NCBI GenBank assembly: GCA_937957985.1
Contig: CALGOH010000027.1
Location: forward strand, 1-37,514
From: an uncultured Verrucomicrobiae bacterium
GTDB lineage: Bacteria; Verrucomicrobiota; Verrucomicrobiia; Verrucomicrobiales; Akkermansiaceae
DNA length: 37,514 bases
Direction: 5' to 3'
Part shown: in pieces, positions 22,473-29,678 of the stretch
How positions within the stretch are numbered: position 1 is the first letter of the stretch
Layout: every line of letters starts with the position of its first letter
Made by a program: the position numbers and the translations under genes
Notes under the pieces: generated by a model
What the model saw: the letters and a program-made list of their open reading frames with translations, nothing else
What the model was told of the DNA's origin: nothing
Database searches by the model: none

Positions 22473-23005
22473 ACATCGTCCTCGGCATCAGCGGATCGAT
22501 CGCGGCCTACAAGGCGGCCGAGCTGGCCTCGCAACTGGCGAAGGCCGGCCACGAGGTGAATTGCGTGATGACGGCCGCGGCGACGGAGTTCATCACGCCG
22601 CTGACATTGCAGACCCTGACCCGCCGGCCCGTCCTGCTCGGGCTCGAGGATGAGAAGAGCTCGTGGAAACCGGGGCACATCGAGCTTGCCGACAACGCCG
22701 ACCTCCTGCTCATCGCCCCGGCGACGGCGAACACGCTGGCGAACCTCGCCAACGGCCTGGCGCCCGACTCGCTTTCCTCGGTCTACCTCGCGCTGCCACG
22801 TACGACGCCCGTCGTACTCGCGCCGGCGATGAACGGCAAGATGTGGGAGCATCCGGCCACGCAACGCAACGTCGAGCGCCTGAAGGAGGACGGCTGTCGC
22901 TTCGTCGGGCCGGCGTCGGGCGATCTCGCCTGCGGCTACGAGGGGATCGGACGGATGGCGGAGGTCGGCGACATTCTTGGCGCGCTCCGGAGTCTGAAGG
23001 TCTGA
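22469..23005 (+). CDS. coaC: Phosphopantothenoylcysteine decarboxylase (standalone CoaC)
   Basis: 178 residues from the ATG at 22469, overlapping gmk by 4 bases. It is an FMN-binding decarboxylase of the HFCD family in coenzyme A synthesis: GISGSIAAYKAAELASQLAK binds the FMN phosphate, His70 in KPGHIELAD is the usual catalytic His, PAMNGKMWEHPATQ is the substrate-binding clamp, and SGDLACGYEGIGRM contains the active-site Cys155. In most bacteria this domain is fused to CoaB (the synthetase). Here the protein ends directly after the decarboxylase, and its last codons and stop (RSLKV-stop) lie inside an 8-nt tandem repeat. No coaB follows. Either coaB is elsewhere or the repeat separated the two. 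Confidence 0.92.
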   Translation: MNIVLGISGSIAAYKAAELASQLAKAGHEVNCVMTAAATEFITPLTLQTLTRRPVLLGLEDEKSSWKPGHIELADNADLLLIAPATANTLANLANGLAPDSLSSVYLALPRTTPVVLAPAMNGKMWEHPATQRNVERLKEDGCRFVGPASGDLACGYEGIGRMAEVGDILGALRSLKV

Positions 23006-23115
23006 AGGTCTGAAGGTCGAAAAGTCGAAAGTCCGAACGGCGGGAGACCGTGGCGCCTTCGAGATCGTGTGAACGAAAGGACCTTCGACTTTCAGACCTT
23101 CGACCTTTGGACCGC
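22991..23115. repeat. Inverted pair of 8-nt tandem repeats, copy 2
   Basis: Left array from 22991: TCTGAAGG, TCTGAAGG, TCGAAAAG, TCGAAAG, TCCGAAC; right array near 23080-23113 (GGACC, TTCGACTT, TCAGACC, TTCGACC) is its inverse. Same family and arrangement as 18795-18888. It contains the coaC stop codon and lies between convergent coaC and the SpoIIE-type gene. Confidence 0.8.
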
Positions 23116-23133
23116 GAAGCGAACGGTCGGCGT

Positions 23134-24738
23134 TCAGGAAGGAATCTCCGCGGCGAGGAGGCAGACGTCGTCGTCGAAGACGTCGCCCTCGGCGAAATCG
23201 AGCACCGTGGCGATGATGCCGTCGAGCATCTCCTCGAGCGGCTGTCCGCGGCGTTCCTCGACGACCGACATGAGCCGCTTTTCGAAGAAGGCCTCACCGG
23301 TGTCGTCCTCGGCTTCCAGGATGCCGTCGGTGAAGAGCAGCAGGCGGTCGACCTCGGCGAGCGGGACCTGGTTTTCCGGAAACTCGGCCTTCGCCATGAT
23401 CCCCAGGCCCGGGCCGCGGTGGTCGCGTTCGCAAGAGAGCTGCCGGACGCCTCCCGGGCCGGCGACGATGGCCCCGGGGTGGCCGGCGCAGGCGTAGCGG
23501 ACCACGCCGTCCTCGACATCGATCACCGCGTAGAAGGCGGTCGCGAAGACCGTGGCATCGGCCCGCTGGAGGATCGCGCTCAGGCCCTGGTTGAGGCCCT
23601 TGAGGAAGGCTCCCGGTCGCGAGGCGTCGCGGCGTTGCTTCTCGAGCAGCCCGCGCAGCATGGCGACCACCAGCGCGGCCCGCACGCCGTGGCCCATGAC
23701 GTCGCAGATCAGCATGCCGGCGCCGGACTTGCCGACCTTGGTGACCTCGAAGAAGTCGCCGGCGAGCCCGGAGATCGGAAGGTAGCGCGAGCCGAACTGG
23801 AGGTGGTGCCGGCCCTTGGCGATCTCGGGGAAGGCGGACGACGCGAGCGCCTGCTGGATCTCGCGGGCGAGCTGGACCTCCTCCTCGTAGGCCTTGTTGC
23901 GCAGCGCGAGTTCGCCGGCGAGCTCCGCGGCCTGTTGTTGGGCGACGACCAGCTCGGTGACGTCGCTGGAAACGCCGAAGGTGCCCTTGATCCGCCCCCG
24001 GCGGTCGATCCAGGGGAACTTGGAGGTGAGCACCCAGGTGTCGCCCCTCCCGTCGTCGCGCACCTCGTGCTCGACCTTGCCGGTGATCGCGTTGCCCGTG
24101 CGGATGATCTCCTGCTCATCCTCGAAGGCCTCTTTCCAGTGGGCTTCGGCGAAGAGATCGCGGTCATGTTTGCCGATGATCTCCTCCGGCTGGCGCATGC
24201 CGTTCCATTCGGCCATCTGGCGATTGACCAGGACGAAGCGGGACTCGGTGTCCTTGAAGTAGATCTGCAGCGGCACGTGCTCGATGAGCGTCTTGAGCAG
24301 GTGGCGTTCCTCTTCGATCTGGGCTTCGGCCGCCTTGCGGCGGGAGATGTCGATCATCGACCCCGCGATCCGCGTCGCGTGGCCCGAGCGGTCGCGCACG
24401 ACGCTGCCGCGGATGCGCAGCCAGATCCATCCGTCGCTGCCGGTGTGGACGCGGCAGTCGATCGCCAGGAACTCCGGGCCGCCGGGGTCGAGCGCGTTGT
24501 TCAGGGCGGCGACGAAGTTGTCCCGGTCGTCGTCGTGGACCGACTCGTGCGGCGCGAGGAAGAAATTCGGCGCCCGGCGGTCGCCGCACTCGAGGAATTC
24601 GAGAATACGGCGGGAGTAGTAGATTTCGCGCTTGTCGGTCCACCAGTCCCACACCCCCTCGTTGGAGGCCCGCAGGGCGAGTTCGAGGCGCCCCACGTCG
24701 GCGCCCACCGTTTCACTGCCATCCTGCGACGGAGTCAT
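23134..24738 (-). CDS. PAS-PAS-SpoIIE/RsbU-type serine phosphatase
   Basis: 534 residues from the ATG at 24738. Soluble, without membrane segments. PAS1 about 15-135 (LELALRASNEGVWDWWTDKR to GSMIDISRRKAAEAQ), PAS2 about 145-265 (HLLKTLIEHVPLQIYFKDTE to GVSSDVTELVVAQQQ), a coiled coil 265-300 (AYEEEVQLAREIQQAL), then a PP2C-type SpoIIE domain: GLAGDFFEV, GMLICDVMGHGVRAALV, CAGHPGAIV, LLFTDGILEA and FDDDVCLLAAEI. The Asp residues of AGDFF, ICDVMGHG, FTDG and DDD give the metal centre. Such proteins dephosphorylate anti-anti-sigma factors to set off partner-switching stress or developmental programmes. The PAS domains probably sense a ligand or redox state. No partner kinase or STAS gene is nearby. 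Confidence 0.93.
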   Translation of the reverse strand: MTPSQDGSETVGADVGRLELALRASNEGVWDWWTDKREIYYSRRILEFLECGDRRAPNFFLAPHESVHDDDRDNFVAALNNALDPGGPEFLAIDCRVHTGSDGWIWLRIRGSVVRDRSGHATRIAGSMIDISRRKAAEAQIEEERHLLKTLIEHVPLQIYFKDTESRFVLVNRQMAEWNGMRQPEEIIGKHDRDLFAEAHWKEAFEDEQEIIRTGNAITGKVEHEVRDDGRGDTWVLTSKFPWIDRRGRIKGTFGVSSDVTELVVAQQQAAELAGELALRNKAYEEEVQLAREIQQALASSAFPEIAKGRHHLQFGSRYLPISGLAGDFFEVTKVGKSGAGMLICDVMGHGVRAALVVAMLRGLLEKQRRDASRPGAFLKGLNQGLSAILQRADATVFATAFYAVIDVEDGVVRYACAGHPGAIVAGPGGVRQLSCERDHRGPGLGIMAKAEFPENQVPLAEVDRLLLFTDGILEAEDDTGEAFFEKRLMSVVEERRGQPLEEMLDGIIATVLDFAEGDVFDDDVCLLAAEIPS

Positions 24739-24841
24739 TGTCTTGAATCAAGCAGCCCCCGGGGTTCCGGGCAATGCGTTTCCCCCGCCCGCATTCTGGA
24801 AAGGGCTGGCGGGGCGTTGACCGGTGATGCAGGTTCGGGGC

Positions 24842-25501
24842 ATGCGGATCCGTCGGCTCCTCGCGGCAACGTTCGGTCTCTGCCTGATGGCCCGGGCGGA
24901 GGAAGCGGGGGTCACGCCTTTCACGGCGGCTGATCGCTGGAAGCCGGGTGACGCCGGTGCCTGGGAATGGATCGATGGCGAGGGCGGGGCGTGGTTGCGA
25001 CTCGTCCGGCAGAGCGACTTCAAGCCGCCGGTGCGCTCGCCGTTCAACCTGACCTGGTTCGAAGGCGGGACATGGGAGGGCTTTGAACTCGAAGTGGAGG
25101 CGCGGCTGACGAAGTTCGACGACGGCAACAACGATCTCTGCGTGGCGTTCGCCGGCCGGGATGACCGTCATTTCTACTATGCCCACCTCGGGGAAAAGGC
25201 GGATGCGGTGCACCATCACATCCACCTCGTGAACGACGCCGACCGCACGCCGGTCACCACATGGCGCTCGGCGGGCACGCCGTGGAAGCGGGGCACTTGG
25301 CACAGGATCCGGCTGGAGCACCGCCCGGCGACGGGTGAGATCGTGGTCCGTTTCGACGGCGAGCCCGTCCTCAAGGCCGCGGACAAGACCCTGCGCGGTG
25401 GCCGGGTCGGTCTCGGCTCCTTCGACGACACCGGGGACTTCCGGCGTCTCGTGGTCCGCCGTTTGCCGCCCGACGCCGATGCGCCGGGCGCTTTGCCCTA
25501 G
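24842..25501 (+). CDS. Secreted LamG/concanavalin-like (3-keto-disaccharide hydrolase-type) protein
   Basis: About 219 residues from the ATG at 24842 (MRIRRLLAATFGLCLMARAEEA), chosen because it begins the signal peptide; a GTG at 24824 and an ATG at 24827 are in frame. The mature part is a jelly-roll beta sandwich of the LamG/DUF1080 type: WEGFELEVEARLTKFDDGNN, DRHFYYAHLGEKADAVHHHI, KRGTWHRIRLEHRPATGEIV, and VGLGSFDDTGDFRRLVVRRL. These features are typical of PVC secreted sugar-binding or hydrolase-associated domains. No catalytic pair can be named, so binding versus hydrolysis is open. Its TAG stop lies in the left tip of the inverted-repeat element that follows. Confidence 0.75.
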   Translation: MRIRRLLAATFGLCLMARAEEAGVTPFTAADRWKPGDAGAWEWIDGEGGAWLRLVRQSDFKPPVRSPFNLTWFEGGTWEGFELEVEARLTKFDDGNNDLCVAFAGRDDRHFYYAHLGEKADAVHHHIHLVNDADRTPVTTWRSAGTPWKRGTWHRIRLEHRPATGEIVVRFDGEPVLKAADKTLRGGRVGLGSFDDTGDFRRLVVRRLPPDADAPGALP

Positions 25502-25714
25502 TGTCCCGAGCGGCAAGTTCGTCACCTTTCGAGACTATGGGGGTTCTTTTGAAATCAGCTCGCTGCGCTCGTCCGCCCAAGGGGTCGCGGATCTTTTTTC
25601 CAACTGCGGCGTTGTTCCTCGGTCACAAATCTCGATTTGCTCCCTCGTCACGCCTTGCATTTGGAAAAAATCTCTCGCGCGAAAGTCAACGCTCTTGCCG
25701 CGCAGGACACTAGG
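25497..25714. mobile_element. 218-bp inverted-repeat (MITE-like) element between convergent genes
   Basis: The outer 35 bases at each end are imperfect inverted repeats (about 28 of 35 match): left CCTAGTGTCCCGAGCGGCAA, right (complement) CCTAGTGTCCTGCGCGGCAA. Further in, GATCTTTTTTCCAACTGC pairs with the complement of GCATTTGGAAAAAATC, and CAAAT-CTCG-ATTTG lies near 25626-25639, so the element can fold on itself. No gene fits inside. Both tips contain CTAG, and the flanking genes use these TAGs as stops. It holds all of the 208 bases between the two genes. Alternatively a large bidirectional terminator. Confidence 0.7.
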
Positions 25715-26249
25715 ACTTGGGCTTCTTGAGCCACTTGCGGGTCAGCGGCCCGTTGTAGGCCTTTTCCGAAATGTCGGTGAGCAGCATTCCGCCCGGGCCG
25801 AAGAACTTCCACTCGTGGCAGCCGTAGCAGAGCTGCAGCACGCGGCGGGTGCCGCCGTCCTTCCAGACGATCGCGTAGTCCGGGTGGAAACCGGCGCATT
25901 TCTCCTTGGGTCCCCATGCCTGGTGGGAGTCCGGCTCGTCGTAGAGCGCCAGCACCTTGTCGATCGACTCGCGCGGGACATCCACCGGTTCCTCGAAAAA
26001 CTTGAAGCCCTCGATTTCCACCCAGCCGCCCTCCTCGACCTGCCGCTCGTAGCGTGCGGTGTCCGCCTCCGGATGGGCGAGGCCGCGGTAAACGACGGCA
26101 TTGGAGGTATCGCCGTAGTCGCGGACCGCCTGGGCGCGGGCCCGTTCCTCGACGGGGCGCAGCGGGATGCCGCCCGACCAGCAGGTGGTCTTGAGCGCGC
26201 AGGAGGGGAGGATCACGGTGGCCAGGGCGAGGGGTAGCAGCTTTTTCAC
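25710..26249 (-). CDS. Putative lipoprotein of unknown function with a CYGCH motif
   Basis: About 179 residues from the GTG at 26249 (read MKKLLPLALATVILPSCALK), a lipoprotein-type signal with candidate lipid Cys in LPSC. A longer in-frame GTG at 26264 is possible. The domain has an LALYDEPDSHQAWGP segment, then KCAGFHPDYAIVWKDGGTRR, and VLQLCYGCHEWKFFGPGG. This order (C-x-x-FHPDYA, strand, C-x-x-C/H-E-x-K) occurs in a family of short PVC exported proteins of unknown function. CYGCH formally fits a c-type haem site, but the surrounding pattern suggests a structural Cys/His or metal site. Its TAG stop lies inside the right tip of the 218-bp element. Confidence 0.65.
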   Translation of the reverse strand: MKKLLPLALATVILPSCALKTTCWSGGIPLRPVEERARAQAVRDYGDTSNAVVYRGLAHPEADTARYERQVEEGGWVEIEGFKFFEEPVDVPRESIDKVLALYDEPDSHQAWGPKEKCAGFHPDYAIVWKDGGTRRVLQLCYGCHEWKFFGPGGMLLTDISEKAYNGPLTRKWLKKPKS

Positions 26250-26304
26250 CCGAGCAGGCTCCACCGGGAGGGCGGCGATGACAAGAAATCGTCTCGCCGG
26301 CCTC

Positions 26305-26856
26305 TCACAGCGCGGCGGCGATCAATTCGAGCGCGGCGGCCGCCTGCGGGGTCGGCAGATCGCGTTCGAGCGGAAGGTGGACGAAGAGGGCCGGCACGTC
26401 GCCCCGGTGAAGGGCGGCGAAATAGATCCGGTTGCAGAGGTAGCGCCCGGGATCGGTCGACAGCTCGGTGGGGTGGCCGGCCTCGTGCAGCCGCCGTTGC
26501 AGGCCCACCCCATCGATCGGCGTTTCCAGGTGCTGCGGTGCCGCAGGGTCGATCGGGAGTTTCCGCGGTTGGCGTCCGGCCACGTCGGGGACGTCAAAAT
26601 CCATCTGGTTCCACGAAATACTTTCAATTCGCAAGCATTTGGCACCCGCCGCTTCCCCGAGGAGCAGGATGGCGCGGGGCGAAACGAGGCGGATCGCGGC
26701 GTGGAGGCGCCGGGGCGCCTCGACCAGGTCGACCGGCAGGATCCGGATCCTGATCGCGGGATTTCTCCGCCGGAGATCTCCCAGGGCCAGAGCCGAGGCA
26801 TTCACCGTCCGCCCGCCGAAAGGACCGAAGGCGGTGATGAGAAGGGGTCGCCTCAC
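26305..26856 (-). CDS. pcp: Pyroglutamyl-peptidase I-like cysteine peptidase (C15)
   Basis: 183 residues. I chose the GTG at 26856 because GTGA overlaps the TGA stop of the upstream endonuclease-like gene by 4 bases and the protein then begins directly with RPLLITAFGPFGG, the conserved C15 N-terminus. The catalytic triad is visible at the expected spacing: Glu78 in LRIESIS, Cys141 in GRYLCNRIY and His160 in LFVHLP. The enzyme removes N-terminal pyroglutamate from peptides in the cytoplasm. Some parts are divergent (a shorter central segment and FDVPDVAGRQ instead of the usual IPDN-x-G), so substrate range may differ. Its coupling to a restriction-like gene is unusual for a housekeeping peptidase. 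Confidence 0.85.
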   Translation of the reverse strand: MRRPLLITAFGPFGGRTVNASALALGDLRRRNPAIRIRILPVDLVEAPRRLHAAIRLVSPRAILLLGEAAGAKCLRIESISWNQMDFDVPDVAGRQPRKLPIDPAAPQHLETPIDGVGLQRRLHEAGHPTELSTDPGRYLCNRIYFAALHRGDVPALFVHLPLERDLPTPQAAAALELIAAAL

Positions 26857-27698
26857 GGTTCTGCCAGCCTCGGAGAAAAGCCACCAATCGCCTCGAAATC
26901 CCCTAAATGGAAGATCGGAGACTTCGGCGACCATTCCCGCCGGCGGAGCGAGGGAACGGATGCGGCAACGTAGGGGAAGCGCAGGTCGTAGATCGAGAGC
27001 AGCTTTTCGAAGAAACGCTCGACCCTCAGCGGGCTTTCTTGCGGTGGGAAGTGACTGAGACCGGCACCCTGGCGATCAGGATCGACCATTGCCATGGCGA
27101 CCGCTTCATATCGGGTCGGATCGTCCCGGACCATCGTCCGCCCGGTCAGGTTGATCAGGACATCGTGGTAGCGCCTGAGCGAATGGACAACCTCGCCCGC
27201 TTCATCGACGGCGATGTCGTTCATCTTCAGGTCATCGGTCCCGGCACGGTTGGCTCGGATGACATGGAAGAACCCATAGACCAGCCCGGGATACATGATG
27301 TGGAGGTTCGTGGAGTCACCCACCGCTTCCTCCATCCGGTTGGTCAGGTTGCGGAAGGCCCCTGTCGTGCCCTTGACCGACACGCCAATGACCGGACCGA
27401 CGCCCTCCTTGGAAACCACGACGTCGATGTTCTTCGTCTTGAGTCCGCCCAGCACCGTTTGTTCGCGCTGATCGGCGGCCGAAGGATCCCAGGACAGCCG
27501 ATTCTTGCCATCGACCCTCAGTGGTGGGTGCGGAACAATTTCTGCCGGATGGAAGCCGCCCTCGATCACCAGGCGGATGGCGAAGTGCTGATGGAGCGGC
27601 TTGATGTGGAGTTGGCTCTGCACTTTCTCCGCGCCTGAGGCGAAGACTTCCAGCGCGTCCTCGAGGCGCAGATAGTCCGGGACCTCCGAATCACTCAT
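26853..27698 (-). CDS. Probable type II restriction endonuclease (PD-(D/E)xK-like)
   Basis: 281 residues from the ATG at 27698, overlapping the methyltransferase stop by 8 bases (ATGAGTGA). I did not recognise a named restriction family. The best nuclease signature is KNIDVVVSKEGVGPVIGVSV followed by KG: Asp92 at the end of a strand and S-V-K109 at the end of the next, a D...(S/E)xK arrangement as in PD-(D/E)xK enzymes. Around it are HQHFAIRLVIEGGFHPAEIV and NLTNRMEEAVGDSTNLHIMY. Position directly after a DNA methyltransferase, in translational coupling, supports the restriction role. No helix-turn-helix. It shares its last 4 bases with pcp. Alternative: a DNA-binding accessory protein of the methyltransferase. 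Confidence 0.65.
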   Translation of the reverse strand: MSDSEVPDYLRLEDALEVFASGAEKVQSQLHIKPLHQHFAIRLVIEGGFHPAEIVPHPPLRVDGKNRLSWDPSAADQREQTVLGGLKTKNIDVVVSKEGVGPVIGVSVKGTTGAFRNLTNRMEEAVGDSTNLHIMYPGLVYGFFHVIRANRAGTDDLKMNDIAVDEAGEVVHSLRRYHDVLINLTGRTMVRDDPTRYEAVAMAMVDPDRQGAGLSHFPPQESPLRVERFFEKLLSIYDLRFPYVAASVPSLRRREWSPKSPIFHLGDFEAIGGFSPRLAEP

Positions 27699-29148
27699 GA
27701 TGGCGCCAAGAACGCGCTTCCCGGATCGCTTGGTCAAGCTTTGACTCGTCGCCGGGTGTCAGCTTCATGGGACGCATCGGAACCGGAACCCGGGCCGCTT
27801 CGGAGGGCTCCAGTTTGAGCATCCCGCCTCCCAGGGAGTGGCCTTCCAATTCGGCGCCGAGCCGTGCAAGGGGGCTGCGCCAACCATCGACCATGGCTTT
27901 CAGTTTTTTCGGATCGCGGAGGGTCACGGCGTGAAGGGAGTTGGTGCCGACACAACCGGCCGCATTCTCGACCATGACGGGATTCTTACCGCACATCACC
28001 GATAGAAAGGCATGGGGAGTCTTGACGTCCGGCACGCCATACCACGGGGAGCGGACACGGCATTTGTAGGCCTTGCGCGCCACATGGCCGCTGGGGCTCT
28101 CCAAATAGGCCGAAACAGCCGGAGGCAATTCGCGGTGTTGCTTGAGGTCGAGGAGTAGCACGGGGCGGTCTTCGGCGATCCATTGTCGAACGGTGGCCCG
28201 ATCGATCCGCCGATCCGGAAGCTGATCCGACTTCCGAACGGCGATCTTGAAGAAGGCTTCCGGGATGCCCCATCGGGTGGCCTCCGATGGTCGGAGATGG
28301 AAGAAATCATTGGCCCCGGTGACATACCCGATGCTCGCGGATGCGATCTCGCCGTGACGCATCACGGTGGGTTGCGAACACAAATCGAGATAAAGACGCG
28401 ATGCATCCTGGGAGATCAGGAAGGGGCGCAGACGTCCGCCCGCCTCCAGCCATTCCCGGAGGCTGATCCGGCGGGTGTGACTTGGCGGGAAGTCGGAGGA
28501 GTTGAAGCGCTCTTCGGTGGAAAGATGGATCGTGCCGCAGCGACCGCCGAAACCCGAGCAAACAAGGAGCCAACAATCCTCCGAAAGATCCGGAAACAGC
28601 TTTTCGCGGTAGGCGATCAAGCGGACTTCATCGAAATGCGAACAGAGGGCCGGAATCAGTTCCCGGGCGTAGCCTGCATAGCCGATCTCCGCCGGCACGA
28701 CGAAACCCATCCGCCCCCCGGGTTTCAGCAACCCCGCCGCCACGATCACGAACGGCGCCCATGAGGAGGTCAGCTTCGAGAAGTTTGCTCCCATCATGCT
28801 GGCTGCGGCGAGAGCCTCGGACCGCACTTCACCCTTGAACGACTGGTAGCGGATGAATGGGGGGTTGCCCCCGACACACTCGAAGCGCTCCTTGCTCTCG
28901 GTTGCCCAACGGAAGAAGTCGCCGGTGTGAATCAGGGACCACGGTGCTCTTTGTTTGGCCAGCGCCGCGTTGTTCGAATCGAATTCGACGCCGACGCTCT
29001 TGCGATGACAGGCAAGGAATCGACCATCGCCGCAGGATGGATCGAGCATGCGGTCCGAAGGCTTTCGCACAATCCAGCGCACCAGCGTTTCGGCTGCTTC
29101 AGGTGGCGTGAAATACTGACCGAGGGATTTTTGGCGAACGGTGCTCAC
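27691..29148 (-). CDS. N6-adenine DNA methyltransferase of a type II restriction-modification system
   Basis: 485 residues from the GTG at 29148 (MSTVRQKSLGQYFTPPEAAE). QYFTPPEAAETLV is the motif X region of gamma-class (TaqI/Eco57I-like) N6-adenine methyltransferases; LDPSCGDGRFL at 35-45 is SAM-binding motif I; GGNPPFIRYQ at 93-102 contains the catalytic NPPF motif IV; GGRMGFVVPAEIG is motif VI-like. The C-terminal half (about 230-485) is the target recognition domain, with WYGVPDVKTPHAFLSVM and MLKLEPSEAARVPVP, as in single-chain TaqI-like enzymes. It protects host DNA from its linked endonuclease. Base composition seems slightly lower in GC than the flanking genes. Target sequence is unknown. 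Confidence 0.92.
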   Translation of the reverse strand: MSTVRQKSLGQYFTPPEAAETLVRWIVRKPSDRMLDPSCGDGRFLACHRKSVGVEFDSNNAALAKQRAPWSLIHTGDFFRWATESKERFECVGGNPPFIRYQSFKGEVRSEALAAASMMGANFSKLTSSWAPFVIVAAGLLKPGGRMGFVVPAEIGYAGYARELIPALCSHFDEVRLIAYREKLFPDLSEDCWLLVCSGFGGRCGTIHLSTEERFNSSDFPPSHTRRISLREWLEAGGRLRPFLISQDASRLYLDLCSQPTVMRHGEIASASIGYVTGANDFFHLRPSEATRWGIPEAFFKIAVRKSDQLPDRRIDRATVRQWIAEDRPVLLLDLKQHRELPPAVSAYLESPSGHVARKAYKCRVRSPWYGVPDVKTPHAFLSVMCGKNPVMVENAAGCVGTNSLHAVTLRDPKKLKAMVDGWRSPLARLGAELEGHSLGGGMLKLEPSEAARVPVPMRPMKLTPGDESKLDQAIREARSWRHHE

Positions 29149-29198
29149 GTCGAGAAAAGCTGTTCAGATGATTACGTGATGTCGAGTCAAAAATGGTT

Positions 29199-29600
29199 TT
29201 ATCCGAGATCGGCGAAATGCTCGGGCTCTTCGATGGGTGGCGGGGGATCCTGGCTCGCGGTGGCTTCGGATTCCAGCCTGGCCTCCGCCCCCGGCTCCCA
29301 AGCGAGTCCCCAGTCCCGGATCGCCGCGAGCACCGGGCGCAGGGATTCCCCCTTGTCCGTCAGCCGGTAGGCCAGTCGCTTCGATCCGTCGGCCGCCGGC
29401 ACCCGGGTCGCGACCCCGCCCTCGACCAGCCGGGCCAGGCGCTCGCTGAGGATGTTGGTCGGGATTCCCTCGGGCGACGCCGCGAAGTCCTTGAAGCGGG
29501 ACCTGCCGAGCATCAGGTCGCGGATCACCAGCAGCGTCCAGCGGTCGCCGAAGAGATCCAGGGCGCAGGCGACCGGGCAGGGAGAACGTCGCTCGGGCAT
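29199..29600 (-). CDS. HxlR-family winged-helix transcription regulator
   Basis: 133 residues from the ATG at 29600 (MPERRSPCPVACALDLFGDR). C-P-V-x-x-A-L-D-L-x-G-D-R-W-T is the HxlR signature; the winged helix follows (LLVIRDLMLGRSRFKDF, then IPTNILSERLARLVEGGVAT, then RLAYRLTDKGESLRPVLAAI). The acidic C-terminal tail ends EEPEHFADLG. HxlR proteins act as dimers, often sensing aldehydes or oxidants through N-terminal Cys; two Cys (8, 12) are here. It is divergent from a DinB-like metal-binding gene with an 80-base shared upstream region that has an 11-bp direct repeat, so self- and neighbour regulation is plausible. The methyltransferase gene starts 50 bases after its stop. Confidence 0.92.
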   Translation of the reverse strand: MPERRSPCPVACALDLFGDRWTLLVIRDLMLGRSRFKDFAASPEGIPTNILSERLARLVEGGVATRVPAADGSKRLAYRLTDKGESLRPVLAAIRDWGLAWEPGAEARLESEATASQDPPPPIEEPEHFADLG

Positions 29601-29629
29601 GGCGGAAGAGTGAATCAAAACTTCCAAAG

Positions 29630-29663
29630 TAAAAGTAAAATAACTTGCGAACTAAAAGTAAAA
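29630..29663. promoter_or_regulatory. Direct repeat in the HxlR/DinB-like divergent region (candidate operator)
   Basis: TAAAAGTAAAA occurs at 29630-29640 and again at 29653-29663, identical, 23 bases apart (about two DNA turns). This is the AT-richest stretch between the divergent starts (29600 and 29679) and a natural site for the HxlR dimer and for both promoters. Confidence 0.5.
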
Positions 29664-29678
29664 AGTGATGGTCCGGCC

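Noticed and set aside
23050..24933. Plus-strand open frame of 627 codons
   Set aside because: Shadow of the PAS-SpoIIE phosphatase gene; no protein features.
25838..25852. CYGCH as a c-type haem site
   Set aside because: Only one motif, no distal ligand pattern, and the surrounding sequence fits a non-haem family of small exported proteins.
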